From JACCZX01 sp963829995 (GTDB lineage Bacteria; Pseudomonadota; Gammaproteobacteria; Burkholderiales; Burkholderiaceae_F): DNA of 64,000 bases. Under the pieces are notes generated by a model. The model saw only the letters and a program-made list of their open reading frames with translations. It was not told where the DNA came from and searched no databases. Location of the stretch: the NCBI GenBank assembly GCA_963829995.1, contig CAWHKW010000029.1:1-64000 (forward strand), read 5' to 3'. The position numbers and the translations under genes were made by a program. Each line of letters opens with the position of its first letter. Within the stretch, counting starts at the first letter, position 1. Below, piece after piece: positions 1-9,400 of the stretch.

Positions 1-1849
1 TCGACAACTGCGAACACCTGCAGGACGCGGTCGCCGAGTGTGTTCGCACACTGCTGCTGGGCACCCACGCTGCGCGTCCTGGTTACAAGCCAAGAAGCCC
101 TGCACATACCCGAGGAGCAGGTGTATCGGCTGGGTGGCCTGTCGGTTGATGCGCACACTGGACGCACCGGCGGCAGCAGTCGAGCTTTTCATTGCGCGCG
201 CCCGAGCCGCCAATCCGCGCATGCAATTGACCGCGGCCAACATAGCCGCGATTGCGGAAATTTGCCGCCGACTGGACGGCATGCCGCTGGCGATCGAGCT
301 GGCCGCAGCTCGCGTGCGACTTCTTGGCATCGAGGGCCTTCGCGCGCGGCTCGACGAGCGTTTTCAGGTCTTGACCGGCGGTACGCGCGCGACCCTGCGC
401 CGCCATCAGACGCTGCGCGCCGCGCTCGACTGGAGTTATGGGCTGCTTTCGCCCGACGAGCAGACAGTGTTTCGCCGGCTCGGGGTGTTCGTTGGCGGAT
501 TCACTCTCGAGCTGGCGCAGGATGTTGCGGCTGACGAACCAGATCGACCGCTGGGCTGTGCTGGATCTGCTCGGTCACTTGGTAGACCGATCACTCGTGG
601 TCGCGGACGGCGACGACGTGCCGCGCTACCGGCTGCTCGAAACCATGCGCGCTTTTGCGCTGGAGAAACTCGCGGTCGTCGGCGAGACGCAAGCCTTGCT
701 GAGGCGTCACGCCGAAGCGCTGCTCGCATTTCTGTCACCGCTCGACGAGCAGCGATGGAAGGCGGGCACCCGCCGATCAGATCCGTGTCGGCGCGGAACT
801 GGACAACCTGCGTGCCGCGCTCGCCTGGGCCGAGTCGGCAGCGGGAGATCGCGATGTTCGCCTGCGCACTTAATCGGCTGCAGCAGCAGTCTGTGGCTGC
901 CCATGCACAGCTCAACGAAGGAATCGAGCGCGCGTTGGCGATGCTGCCGCTGCCTGAAAGCGTGGCACCCGAAATCGAGGCGCGCTTCAATCTGTTCTTG
1001 GCAACCCTGGGCCAAATAGGCCCGCGGCGCGAGTGCTTTGCTTGCATCGTTGCGCGCGGCGGAACTGTATCGCTCGCTGCGCAATACGCCGCGGCTGGTC
1101 GATGCCCTTGGTTTTCGCGGCGATGATCGGCGCGCGACGCGGTGAAACCAACTGGTTGCTGCCGCCCTTGCCGAGGCTGAGGCGCTGATCGCGCCTGACG
1201 CGCCTCGCGCGGCAGGCCGCGGCGCTGGCGTCATGCCAACGCAATGAAGTACTGGAGTTGGGCGAGCATGATCGCGCTGTCGAAAGTGCGCTGCGCCAGG
1301 CGGAGCTCTATCGCGCGAGCGGCAACGAGTGGGGCGTGCAACTGGCACTGACCAACGTAGCGCTGTACGAGTGCGGCCTAGGTCGTTTCGATGCGGCGAT
1401 CGAGCTGCTTGGTGGTGTGCTTAGCGCGCTGCGAAGGATCAACGCACCGCATGGGAGCGGCAATGGCCCTGCACCATCTTGCCATTGCGCACGCCTTGCG
1501 CGGCGATCGCGACGAAGCGCTCGCAAACGCACGCGCTGCCGTGCCACACATGCAGCGAATGCAGGACGTTGCTCCGACGCTGCTGCACGTCGCTCTGGTC
1601 CACGCACGGCATCGCGCCGAGGACCGGGCGGCCGGCCTCCTCGGCTACGTCGATCGCGCGTTCGCGAGACGGGTCGCATCCTTTTTCCGCTGATGGTGAG
1701 CATGCGTGACGAGATCATGGCTGCGTGCACGGGCTGCGCTGGGACCGGTGGAGTTTGACCGTCAAATGGCGGCCGGCGCCGTGCTCACCGAGGAACAGGC
1801 TATCGCACTAGCTTTTGACGACCGCGCTCGCAGCGATCGACCGAACTAG
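1..1849 (+). pseudogene. Decayed NB-ARC/AfsR-type ATPase regulator (partial, multiple frameshifts)
   Basis: The gene enters from the left edge. Successive reading frames carry consecutive pieces of one large signal-transduction ATPase: DNCEHLQDAV (about 3-32), LRVLVTSQEALHIPEEQVYR (about 70-130), then a long piece with RRLDGMPLAIELAAAR and RHQTLRAALDWSYGLL (about 150-530), LLGHLVDRSLVV and YRLLETMRAFALEKL (about 550-690), and TPR-like helices to a stop at 1847-1849. The order matches the second half of the NB-ARC domain, its winged-helix part and a helical repeat tail. At least five frame changes are needed, so it cannot make one protein as written. Such proteins usually carry an N-terminal winged-helix DNA-binding or cyclase domain, which would lie outside the window. 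Decay or sequence error cannot be separated here. Confidence 0.75.
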
Positions 1850-1896
1850 CTGGAGCTGCGGTTGACCGCCGCGAAGCGACGGTATCCTTGGCCGGG

Positions 1897-3012
1897 ATGG
1901 CGACCTCAACGCAAAGCTCGAAAGCGAACTCAGAATTTTCGCACGCACTTCCGCGCTGGAGCATCGGTGCGCCGATCGCCGCCATCGTTGCGCTCGTGAT
2001 TGTCTGGAACAGGCCGCTTGAATGGGCGCTGATCTCAGTCGTCGCACTGGCACTGATCGCAGCGGTGCTGGCCGCCGTGCATCACGCCGAAGTGGTGGCA
2101 CTGCGCGTCGGCGAGCCGTTCGGCACGTTGATTCTCGCGGTGGCGGTCACCGTCATCGAAGTCGGGCTGATCGTCTCTGTGATGCTGGCGGGTGGCCCGA
2201 CAGCCACCGTAGTTGCACGCGACGCGGTGTTTGCAGCGGTCATGATCGCGAGCACGGGGATCATCGGCGTTTGCCTGGTGGTCGGCGGGCTGCGCCATCG
2301 CGAGCTTGAATACCGGATCGAAGGCACGAGTCCCGCGCTTGCGGTGCTGGTTGCCCTGGCAACGCTGACGCTGGTCGTGCCCGCCTATACAACGACGACT
2401 TCGGGTCCGTCGTTCTCGACTTTACAGCTGGCATTCGCCGGTGTGATGTCGCTGGCGCTTTACGGCGTGTTCGTATTCGTGCAGACGGTGCGGCATCGCG
2501 ATTACTTTCTGCCGTCCGACGTCGGGGATGCAGACAGCCACGCCGCTCCCCCGTCTCGTAAGACAGCGCTGACAAGCTTCGGCTTGCTTGCGATCAGCTT
2601 GATTGCCGTGGTGGGTCTCGCAAAATCACTCGCGCCCTCAATCGAAGCCGGTGTCGCTGCCGCATCGGCGCCGCTCGCCGTCGTCGGCATTGCGATCGCC
2701 ATGCTGGTGCTGCTGCCCGAAACCGCAGCGGCCGTGCGCGCAGCGGCGCGCAACCGGTTGCAAACGAGCCTGAATCTCGGCATCGGATCGGCAATCGCGT
2801 GTATCGGTCTGACGATTCCCACCGTCGCGCTCCTGTCGATTGTGATCGGCATGCCGCTCGAACTCGGCATTCCGGCGAAAGAAGCCGTGTTACTGGTGCT
2901 GACCTTCGTTGTCGCGGTCTTAACGCTGGGCAGCGGGCGTGCGACCGTCATGCAGGGCGCGGTGCACCTGGTGCTGTTCATCGCATTTATCTTTCTCGCG
3001 TTTTTTCCGTAA
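1897..3012 (+). CDS. chaA: Calcium:proton antiporter (ChaA/CaCA family)
   Basis: Inner-membrane cation/H+ exchanger of about 372 residues with some ten hydrophobic segments. It shows the two related Na_Ca_ex halves. The first carries the conserved acidic helix (VGEPFGTLILAVAVTVIEVG, with both glutamates), and the second carries AIAMLVLLPETAAAVRAA. An 80-residue hydrophilic linker with HRDYFLPSDV separates them. Length is close to ChaA. I chose ATG 1897; a TTG at 1888 is in frame. By family knowledge it exports Ca2+ (or Na+) in exchange for protons. It stands alone: upstream is a decayed gene and downstream a convergent operon only 15 bp away. Substrate preference cannot be read from the sequence. 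Confidence 0.88.
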   Translation: MATSTQSSKANSEFSHALPRWSIGAPIAAIVALVIVWNRPLEWALISVVALALIAAVLAAVHHAEVVALRVGEPFGTLILAVAVTVIEVGLIVSVMLAGGPTATVVARDAVFAAVMIASTGIIGVCLVVGGLRHRELEYRIEGTSPALAVLVALATLTLVVPAYTTTTSGPSFSTLQLAFAGVMSLALYGVFVFVQTVRHRDYFLPSDVGDADSHAAPPSRKTALTSFGLLAISLIAVVGLAKSLAPSIEAGVAAASAPLAVVGIAIAMLVLLPETAAAVRAAARNRLQTSLNLGIGSAIACIGLTIPTVALLSIVIGMPLELGIPAKEAVLLVLTFVVAVLTLGSGRATVMQGAVHLVLFIAFIFLAFFP

Positions 3013-3027
3013 CCGAGATCATCGACG

Positions 3028-4014
3028 TCAAGCGGAGCGACTCGTCAACGGCCGCACGATCGGCTCACCGCGAAGCCACGCCTGCAGGCATTCGATGACC
3101 CCGCGCGCGAACGCCTCGAACACCGGCTGTGACACGAAGCCGACATGCGGAGTCAGCACAACATTCTTCAGCGAGCGCAGCGGATGATCGGCTGCCAGTG
3201 GCTCCTCGTCATAAACATCGAGCGCCGCCATTGCCGGCCGAGATGCGCGCAACGCCGCCAGCAGCGACGGCATATCGATCAACGCTGAGCGCGACGTATT
3301 GACCAGAATTGCATCATCGCGCATGCGCGCCAGCCGCTCGGTGTTCAACAGGCCGCGCGTCTGATCGGTTGGCACGAGGTGCAGGCTTACGACTTTAGAT
3401 GTCGAAAGCAATTCTTCGAGCGACACCATCGTCGCGCCCTTTTCGGCGGCTCGCTCGGGCGTCATGCGCGGGCTCCACGCCACGACCTGCATACCGAAAG
3501 CACCGGCGACGCGCGCAACCCGGCCACCGATCTCGCCGAGCCCGATCAATCCCAGTCGCTCACCTGCCAGCACACCCGGCAGCGGTTGATCGTCGCGCCA
3601 ACCGCCGGTGCGCATTACCGTGAACTTCGCTTCGAGTCGCTTGCTCGCTGCAAGAATCAGCGTCCACGTCAGCTCGCAGGTGCTTTCCTTCGACGGACCC
3701 CATTCGGTATGACTGACCGGGATGCGGCGCGCGGCCAGGGCCGCTGTGTCCAGCGCAGTGTTGCGCGCGCCGGTAAAGATCACGTAGCGCAGCCCCGACA
3801 GACGCTCGATCAGGTCGGAGCGTAACGGCGTGCGATCGCGTACCAGCACGATCGCGTCGGCGTCGGCTAGCGCGCCGTACAGCGCGTCGCCGCGCAGCGG
3901 ATCGTGATGGATTTCAACGTCTGCGAGGCGATCGATCTCGGACCAGTCCGCCAGCCGTCGCAAGGACCGCTCGTAGTCATCGAGCACTACGATGCGCGGA
4001 CGCGTGGCGTTCAC
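3028..4014 (-). CDS. D-2-hydroxyacid dehydrogenase, NAD-binding
   Basis: Cytosolic oxidoreductase of 328 residues in the phosphoglycerate dehydrogenase/formate dehydrogenase-like family. The Rossmann motif is GLIGLGEIGGRVARVAGAFG near residue 155. The catalytic triad is visible as Arg in VNTSRSALID, Glu in DVYDEEPL and His in VVLTPHVGF. It starts at a GTG (4014) three bases after the stop of the upstream MmgE/PrpD gene, so the two are co-transcribed. The neighbours (PrpD-like enzyme, Bug receptor) suggest a 2-oxo- or 2-hydroxy-acid catabolic operon. The substrate cannot be assigned; related enzymes act on glycerate, glyoxylate/hydroxypyruvate or phosphoglycerate. Confidence 0.88.
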   Translation of the reverse strand: MNATRPRIVVLDDYERSLRRLADWSEIDRLADVEIHHDPLRGDALYGALADADAIVLVRDRTPLRSDLIERLSGLRYVIFTGARNTALDTAALAARRIPVSHTEWGPSKESTCELTWTLILAASKRLEAKFTVMRTGGWRDDQPLPGVLAGERLGLIGLGEIGGRVARVAGAFGMQVVAWSPRMTPERAAEKGATMVSLEELLSTSKVVSLHLVPTDQTRGLLNTERLARMRDDAILVNTSRSALIDMPSLLAALRASRPAMAALDVYDEEPLAADHPLRSLKNVVLTPHVGFVSQPVFEAFARGVIECLQAWLRGEPIVRPLTSRSA

Positions 4015-4017
4015 TGA

Positions 4018-5388
4018 TCAGGGCCGCGCGATCGCGGTCATCGCGCGCACATCGGCGGCAGCGCCGATCTTCCACGCCGCGGCGATCAGCGCTTGCGTGT
4101 TGTCGGCACCGATGATGGGAACGCTCAGCTCCGTGAACTTCGCTTCGAGCTGTGCATCGGTCATCGGACGCTGCAGCGAACCGATCGCATGCTCGACAAA
4201 GACATGTTCGCGCCGGCCGCCGACGAGCACAGCGGTGACGTCGACCGACGCTTCGTCGATATCCTGATCGACGGTCGCCACAATCTTCCGCCGTAGCTCG
4301 ACGACCTCAGGACGGTTGACGATGGCATCCGAGAACTCGTGTTCACCTGCGCGTCCAAAAATAAGTCCGACCGCGCAACCGTGATACACGCTGAACTTGC
4401 CTTGCAGTCCATCCGCCGGCTCTTTCTTTCCGGTCAGCTCCAGCACCAGCGAGTGCACTTTGAGTTCGATGCGCTCGACCTGTTCGGCCCGCACGCCACG
4501 CTCGCGCAACTGCACGCAGGCGTCGATGCTCGGGTGGATCACGATGCCGCACGCAAATGGTTTGTAGGTGTTGAACGAAATTTCGAAGCGCTCGCCGAGC
4601 TCGTCGGTGACTTCATTCCAGCTGCGCTTGTCCGATACGACCTGCACGAAACCGCGCGGCGCTTCGATCGCTTTTGAGCTTGCGGTGAATCCGTTCTTCG
4701 CGAGCAACGCCGCCATCAACCCGGCTCGCGCCGCGCCGCCTGGATGAAACGGCTTCGTCATCGTGCCGAACTGTTCGCGCACACCAATCGGTTGCGACGC
4801 TGCGATTCCGAGCGCCATCGCGGTGTGTTGCTGATCGAGTTTCAGCAGTCGCGCACATGCGGCCGCAGCTCCGAACATGCCGGTCGATCCGGTGATATGC
4901 CAGCCGCGGTCGTAGTGGTCCGGATACATCGTGTTTCCGATCCGGCAGGCAACGTCGATCCCCAGCACCAGCGAGTCGATCAATTGGCGGCCGGAAGCCC
5001 CGGTCAATTCCGCGAGTGCGAGTGCTGCCGAAGCGACCGGGCCGGCCGGATGAATGATCGTTTTCAAGTGCGTGTCGTCGAAGTCGAAGGTGTGCGACGT
5101 GATGCCGTTGACCAATGCCGCACTCGCAATGTCGACGCGCTCGGCGCGGCCAAGGACAGTCGCCTGCGCAGCAGGCTGCAATGTGCGCACCGCTGCCAAA
5201 GCCGCGTCGGCCGCTTCATGCTTTGCAGCGCCCACCGCACAGCCGATCCAGTTGAGCAGCGTGCGATGCGCCTCTTTGTCAACCGCGTCGGTCCATCCGC
5301 GCGACGGATGCTCCGCAACAAAGCGCGCAAGGATCTGCGTGACCGGCGGCGCGTCGTGGTCGGCGGCGACTTGCGTGTTACGCGCCAT
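4018..5388 (-). CDS. MmgE/PrpD family protein
   Basis: Full-length member (456 residues) of the MmgE/PrpD family, which includes 2-methylcitrate dehydratase, cis-aconitate decarboxylase and iminodisuccinate epimerase. Family landmarks are present: NWIGCAVGAAKHEAADAAL near residue 50, NGITSHTFDFDDTH near 115 (with the conserved DFDDTH), GSTGMFGAAAACARLL near 170 and FKPFHPGGAARAGLMAALL-like text near 215 (KPFHPGGAARAG). It lies in the middle of a minus-strand operon after a Bug receptor gene (21 bp) and before a hydroxyacid dehydrogenase (3 bp). Without the prpB/prpC partners there is no reason to call it PrpD proper. It is probably a dehydratase, decarboxylase or epimerase for a dicarboxylic or tricarboxylic acid. 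Confidence 0.88.
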   Translation of the reverse strand: MARNTQVAADHDAPPVTQILARFVAEHPSRGWTDAVDKEAHRTLLNWIGCAVGAAKHEAADAALAAVRTLQPAAQATVLGRAERVDIASAALVNGITSHTFDFDDTHLKTIIHPAGPVASAALALAELTGASGRQLIDSLVLGIDVACRIGNTMYPDHYDRGWHITGSTGMFGAAAACARLLKLDQQHTAMALGIAASQPIGVREQFGTMTKPFHPGGAARAGLMAALLAKNGFTASSKAIEAPRGFVQVVSDKRSWNEVTDELGERFEISFNTYKPFACGIVIHPSIDACVQLRERGVRAEQVERIELKVHSLVLELTGKKEPADGLQGKFSVYHGCAVGLIFGRAGEHEFSDAIVNRPEVVELRRKIVATVDQDIDEASVDVTAVLVGGRREHVFVEHAIGSLQRPMTDAQLEAKFTELSVPIIGADNTQALIAAAWKIGAAADVRAMTAIARP

Positions 5389-5409
5389 CGCTAGTCAGAG
5401 CTCCGTGCG

Positions 5410-6378
5410 TCACGAGTCAAGCTGAATGTTTCGCTCGCGCGCCAGCTTGGTCCAGCGCGTCACTTCGCTGCGAATGTATTCGCCGAATACTTCGGCTGAC
5501 ATCGGCGTCGGCTCGACTGCCTCACCGGCCAGACGTTCACTCAAGTCGGGCGCTTTCAATACCGATTCCAGCGACGCATTGAGCTGCTTGACGACAGGCG
5601 CCGGCATGCCGGCCGGGCCGACGACGCCGTACCACTGCACCGCGTCGAATCCTTTGAAACCCGATTCGATCATCGTCGGCGTGTCTTTCAACAGCGGATG
5701 GCGCGTGCTGCCGGTCACCGCCAGCGGGCGTACCCGCCCTGAACGAATGTGCGGCAGCGCCGCGGCGAGCCCCGGAAACATCGCCTGCGTCTGGCCGCCG
5801 ATCAGGTCGGTGAATGCGGGCGCGACGCCGCGATAAGGAATGTGCACCATGAAGCTCGCCACCTGCTGCTTGAACAATTCCATCGTCAGGTGCGTCAACG
5901 AACCCGCGCCGGCCGAACCGTAATTGACCTTGCCGGGGTTCTTCTTCAAATACTCGATGAACTCGGGCAAGGTTGTGGGTGCAAGCGTGGCGTTGACCAC
6001 CAGTACGTTACGTGTGCCGCCGATCATCCCGATCGGAGTGAAGTCCTTGATCGGGTCGTACGGCACTTTTCGCGTCGCCGGCGAGGTGCCGTGAGTAGCA
6101 ACGTACCCCTGCATCAACGTATAGCCATCAGGCGCGGCCTTCGCCGTTGTTTGGCATGCAATCACGCCACCCCCACCGCCTTGGTTGTCAACTACAAAGG
6201 TTGCACCGAGCGCTTTGCTCCATCGCTCGGTGACCGTGCGGGCGACGAAATCGCTTCCACCGCCTGCGGCAACCGGAACGATGTAGCGGATCGGGCGGAC
6301 CGGATAGCTCTGCGCAAACAGCCGCGGTGAAGCGCAAAGCAAGGGTGTTGACAGCAACAAGTCGCGTCGTCTCATCAT
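5410..6378 (-). CDS. Bug/TctC-family tripartite tricarboxylate transporter receptor
   Basis: Periplasmic solute-binding protein of 322 residues. The N-terminus MMRRRDLLLSTPLL has a twin-arginine-like start and a signal peptide ending near residue 22. Bug-family landmarks follow: IRYIVPVAAGGGSDFVART, FVVDNQGGGGGVIA, NYGSAGAGSLTHLTMELF and VPYRGVAPAFTDLIGGQ (as IPYRGVAPAF). A strong AGGAGG lies just upstream of ATG 6378. It is the first gene of the operon with PrpD-like and hydroxyacid dehydrogenase genes, so it probably binds the carboxylate those enzymes use. No TctA/TctB membrane genes are nearby, as is usual for these orphan receptors. Confidence 0.92.
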   Translation of the reverse strand: MMRRRDLLLSTPLLCASPRLFAQSYPVRPIRYIVPVAAGGGSDFVARTVTERWSKALGATFVVDNQGGGGGVIACQTTAKAAPDGYTLMQGYVATHGTSPATRKVPYDPIKDFTPIGMIGGTRNVLVVNATLAPTTLPEFIEYLKKNPGKVNYGSAGAGSLTHLTMELFKQQVASFMVHIPYRGVAPAFTDLIGGQTQAMFPGLAAALPHIRSGRVRPLAVTGSTRHPLLKDTPTMIESGFKGFDAVQWYGVVGPAGMPAPVVKQLNASLESVLKAPDLSERLAGEAVEPTPMSAEVFGEYIRSEVTRWTKLARERNIQLDS

Positions 6379-6412
6379 GCCTCCTACACGAGCTTCAATA
6401 ATCGCACGTCCG

Positions 6413-6832
6413 CTATCGCCCGATCAGATGCAGCACGACGTCGCGCCGATGAGAGCGAACTCGGTGTTCGAAGAGATAAATGCCCTGCCAGGTTCCTAGC
6501 GCCGGCTGGCCGCCGATAACCGGAATCGACAGATGCGTTTGAGTCAGCGCAGCACGAACGTGCGCCGGCATGTCGTCGGCGCCTTCGGCACGATGCTCGA
6601 ACAACGGATCACCGTCGGGCACCAAGCGAGCGAAGAACCGCTCCAGATCGCGCACGACATCCGGGTCGGCATTTTCCTGAACCAAGAGGCTCGCTGACGT
6701 ATGCCGGATAAAAACAGTCAGTAATCCTTCTTGGATGTTGCAGCCAAGCACCCAGCTTCGAACGCCGTGCGTGATCTCGACGAACCCGCGCCCGGGCGTT
6801 TGTAATTGCAAACTGGTATGGGCCTGACGCAT
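6413..6832 (-). CDS. YjbQ family protein (secondary thiamine-phosphate synthase-like)
   Basis: Small soluble protein of 139 residues covering the whole UPF0047/YjbQ fold. Conserved parts are GLLTVFIRHTSASLLVQENA near residue 40, DPDVVRDLERFFARLVP near 57, and the C-terminal HLSIPVIGGQPALGTWQGIY and FEHR. Some family members show weak thiamine-phosphate synthase activity, but the physiological role is not settled. It is transcribed away from the sulfatase gene, with an 88-bp divergent gap that should hold both promoters. Start ATG 6832 fits family length. Confidence 0.9.
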   Translation of the reverse strand: MRQAHTSLQLQTPGRGFVEITHGVRSWVLGCNIQEGLLTVFIRHTSASLLVQENADPDVVRDLERFFARLVPDGDPLFEHRAEGADDMPAHVRAALTQTHLSIPVIGGQPALGTWQGIYLFEHRVRSHRRDVVLHLIGR

Positions 6833-6920
6833 GCGTGCAATGAACGATGTCGTATAGGCAATCTACACGGCGAGCAGTCACGTACGATGCGGCGCACATC
6901 AAACTAGTCGCGGCCCTCGC

Positions 6921-8300
6921 ATGAAACCCAATTTTCTCGTGATTCTGATCGACGATCTGCGCTACGACGAGTTCGGCGCCGGCGGTCATCCGTACATGCA
7001 GACGCCGCACATCGATCGGCTCGCGCGCGAAGGTGCGCTCTTCGAGCGCGCCTTTCACACGACGCCGATCTGCTCGCCGAATCGCGCGTCGATCGTCAGC
7101 GGGCAATACGCCAGCCGGCACGGAATCATCGACAACGTCGCGCGCGACGCGATGAGCCATCGGCTTCCGAACTACCACCTCGAGCTGCAGCGGCTCGGGT
7201 ACGAAACTGCGCACATCGGAAAGTGGCACATGGGCAATGACGGCATGCCGCGGCCCGGTTACGACACGTGGGTCAGCTACGACGGACATGGGAAGCTGAA
7301 CGACCCGCGGTTGAATCACGACGGCAAGTACGTGCAGCACAGCGGCTACATCACCGACATCATGAACGGATTGGCCGTCGACTTTCTGAAGCGCAAGCAC
7401 AAGAAGCCGTTTTCGCTTTTCTTTGCGCACAAGGCAGTGCACCCCGATGCGGAGCAGGCGGCCGACGGCACGTTGCGCATCTCGGCACAAGGCGGTTACG
7501 TCGTCGCGGAGCGGCACAAGGATCTGTATCGCGGCGCCGTGTTCCCGCGCACACCGAACATGTTGCCACCCTCCGAGGTGATCAAAAGCAAGCCCGCGTG
7601 GGCCGACAGCTTCGCGATGAAGTCGGGCGCCGCATCACAGGCGATCCTGGCGGCATTGCAATCGGGCGACCAGGAAGAGATTCGCCTGCGTGCGCGGATG
7701 ATGGCCGCCGTTGACGAAGGTGTCGGAGCGCTCATCGATGTGCTGCAGGAAAACGGTGAGCTCGATAACACCTTCATCGTCTTCTTCAGCGACAACGGCT
7801 TCTTCTTTGGCGAGCACGCACTGGGGCCCGAGCGTCGCTTCGCGTACGAAGAGGGCATTCGCTCGCCGTTTGTCGTCCGCTATCCGCGCAAGGTGAAGGC
7901 AGGTTCTCGCCGCCGCGAACTCGTCATCTGCCAGGACCTCGCGCCGACGCTGATCGAGTTGGCGGGCGGCAAGCCGGGCTCGCAGATCCAAGGGCGATCG
8001 TTGTTGCCGTTGTTTGCCGCTCGGCGTGCAGCGTGGCGCAAGTCGATCCTGATCGAATACTGGGCCGAGCAAGCCATGCCGTGGCTGGTTGGCATGACGT
8101 ACAAGGCAGTGCGCACCGACCGCTACAAATACATCCATTGGGTTAACCGCGGCAAGGCGGGCGAGCTGGATGAACTCTACGATCTCGAGCTCGACCCGTT
8201 CGAAATCGAGAATTTGAATCGCAGCCGCAAGGCTCAGCCAGTGCGCAATAGGCTGCAGCGCGATCTAAAACGCCTCGTGGCCGAAGCGATCGGGTTGTAG
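6921..8300 (+). CDS. Sulfatase (arylsulfatase/alkaline phosphatase superfamily)
   Basis: Type I sulfatase of 459 residues. The metal-binding DD pair is at residues 11-12 (NFLVILIDDLRYDEF). The formylglycine motif C-x-P-x-R is Cys51 in TTPICSPNRASIVSGQYAS; Cys51 would be converted to formylglycine. FFSDNGFFFGEH near residue 292 supplies further metal ligands. There is no obvious signal peptide, unlike many secreted sulfatases, so it may act in the cytosol. The C-terminus EIENLNRSRKAQPVRNRLQR resembles choline- and glucosamine-sulfatase-like families, but I cannot name the substrate. The last 45 bases plus 16 bases of 3-prime flank recur at 9401-9461. Confidence 0.92.
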   Translation: MKPNFLVILIDDLRYDEFGAGGHPYMQTPHIDRLAREGALFERAFHTTPICSPNRASIVSGQYASRHGIIDNVARDAMSHRLPNYHLELQRLGYETAHIGKWHMGNDGMPRPGYDTWVSYDGHGKLNDPRLNHDGKYVQHSGYITDIMNGLAVDFLKRKHKKPFSLFFAHKAVHPDAEQAADGTLRISAQGGYVVAERHKDLYRGAVFPRTPNMLPPSEVIKSKPAWADSFAMKSGAASQAILAALQSGDQEEIRLRARMMAAVDEGVGALIDVLQENGELDNTFIVFFSDNGFFFGEHALGPERRFAYEEGIRSPFVVRYPRKVKAGSRRRELVICQDLAPTLIELAGGKPGSQIQGRSLLPLFAARRAAWRKSILIEYWAEQAMPWLVGMTYKAVRTDRYKYIHWVNRGKAGELDELYDLELDPFEIENLNRSRKAQPVRNRLQRDLKRLVAEAIGL

Positions 8301-8602
8301 GTCACTCGGCGCCGCGGCGAACCTCAAGGAGGCATTCGTTTCAATGCCGCCAAAAGGTCGGCTTCAAACGGACAGCGGGCAGTTCACCTTCGGGGCATTC
8401 AGAATTGGCCAATGACCCGAAGCGACGCTTTGTCGGCCATCTGCCTCTGTCGCGAAGTGGATCGATCATATGTCGATGCTTCTTACAGTCCAATTGGCTG
8501 CTACGGTAGCGGCGAATCCTTCTTGTCGATGATTCAATGGCATAGGTTCTCGGCCCTGTTCTTGCTTTGACGCGCCTAGCCAAATGCAGGAGGAGAAGCG
8601 AC
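8301..8602. other. 302-bp intergenic region, possible dispersed non-coding repeat
   Basis: No convincing gene. A minus-strand open frame (8341-8604) has no recognisable protein features. The stretch 8343-8460, with ATTGGCCAATGACCCGAAGC at its centre, resembles in style an intergenic sequence family I recall from other proteobacteria, but this is memory and not a verified match. The end of the region carries the ribosome site AGGAGG (8588-8593) for the PEP-CTERM gene. Confidence 0.3.
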
Positions 8603-9274
8603 ATGGCTTTCAGAAGGAGCAGTCAGTTTCAGAATGCACTTAAGCCTGCGCTTGCTTGCTTAGGACTTTTGTTCAGCGTGTCAGCGTCTGCCGTACCCTT
8701 TCACGGCGTCGAGTTTCCTGGCGGGGAGGCTTCATTCGCGGACAGTGTCTTCTCCTACGACCCGGCGTTCGGCGGGGGAGCGGTACCGGCGGCCACCTTC
8801 CAAAATGCGGCTCAAGCGCTGGGGGTGCCAAACTTCCCGGAAGGTGCAGACCCTGAATATGTCAGTTTGGGTGCTGGAGGGCGGATCGTCCTCAGGTTCA
8901 CCAACAACTCGCTGACAGGGAGTGGCAACTCGAATGAGGACCTGTGGATCTTCGAGATTGGTCCTGATGTGGAAGACACCTTTGTCGACATCAGCAAGGA
9001 TGGATCGACCTGGTTCAGCGTTGGAAAGGTAACGGGGGCAACGAGGGGTGTGGATATCGATGCCTTCGGTTTCGGTACGTCGGATTTCTTCTCCTTCGTG
9101 CGGCTGACCGACGATATTGCCCTGGATGCCACGAGCGGCACAACGGTCGGTGCGGACATCGACGCAGTTGGTGCGATTTCGTCCGCCCCGCCAGTTGGCA
9201 CTGTGCCGGAACCCGCGACGCTGCTACTCGTCGCTACAGCGTTTGCAGTGGGAGCTTTCCGGCGGCGTAAGTAA
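8603..9274 (+). CDS. PEP-CTERM sorting domain-containing protein
   Basis: Exported protein of 223 residues. The signal peptide spans about residues 1-31 (ALACLGLLFSVSASA). The C-terminus shows the tripartite sorting signal: VPEPATL, a hydrophobic helix and the basic end FRRRK. Such proteins are processed by an exosortase (EpsH family) and go to the cell surface or exopolysaccharide; no exosortase is in this window. The middle (VVLRFTNNSLTGSG-like, DLWIFEIGPDVED, VDISKDGSTWFSVG) looks like a beta-rich adhesive or cell-surface domain seen in other PEP-CTERM proteins. ATG 8603 has a good AGGAGG. Base composition looks less GC-rich than the neighbours by eye, and the gene lies between two sulfatase-tail copies, which suggests insertion. 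Confidence 0.85.
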   Translation: MAFRRSSQFQNALKPALACLGLLFSVSASAVPFHGVEFPGGEASFADSVFSYDPAFGGGAVPAATFQNAAQALGVPNFPEGADPEYVSLGAGGRIVLRFTNNSLTGSGNSNEDLWIFEIGPDVEDTFVDISKDGSTWFSVGKVTGATRGVDIDAFGFGTSDFFSFVRLTDDIALDATSGTTVGADIDAVGAISSAPPVGTVPEPATLLLVATAFAVGAFRRRK

Positions 9275-9317
9275 GCGCCCCTGCGTTCACTCCCCTAAGC
9301 GGCGACCAGCCGCACTG

Positions 9318-9359
9318 GCCGGCAGGTGATCGGCGGCGACAGATCGAACTACCTGCAGC
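9318..9359 (-). repeat. Relic of Bug receptor 3-prime end
   Basis: About 42 bp aligning by eye at roughly 35 positions with 10144-10182, inside the 3-prime part of the intact Bug gene that follows. On the minus strand one frame reads FDLSPPIT, identical to the FDLSPPITPAAF segment of that Bug protein. Too short to be a gene; taken as a scrap left by duplication or deletion. Confidence 0.55.
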
Positions 9360-9400
9360 ACGTTGGGGAAATGCGTGAGCGCGCGAGTGCTGATGACGCT

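Noticed and set aside
8341..8604. Minus-strand 87-residue ORF upstream of the PEP-CTERM gene
   Set aside because: No ribosome site, no domain, and it covers the promoter and start of the well-supported plus-strand gene.
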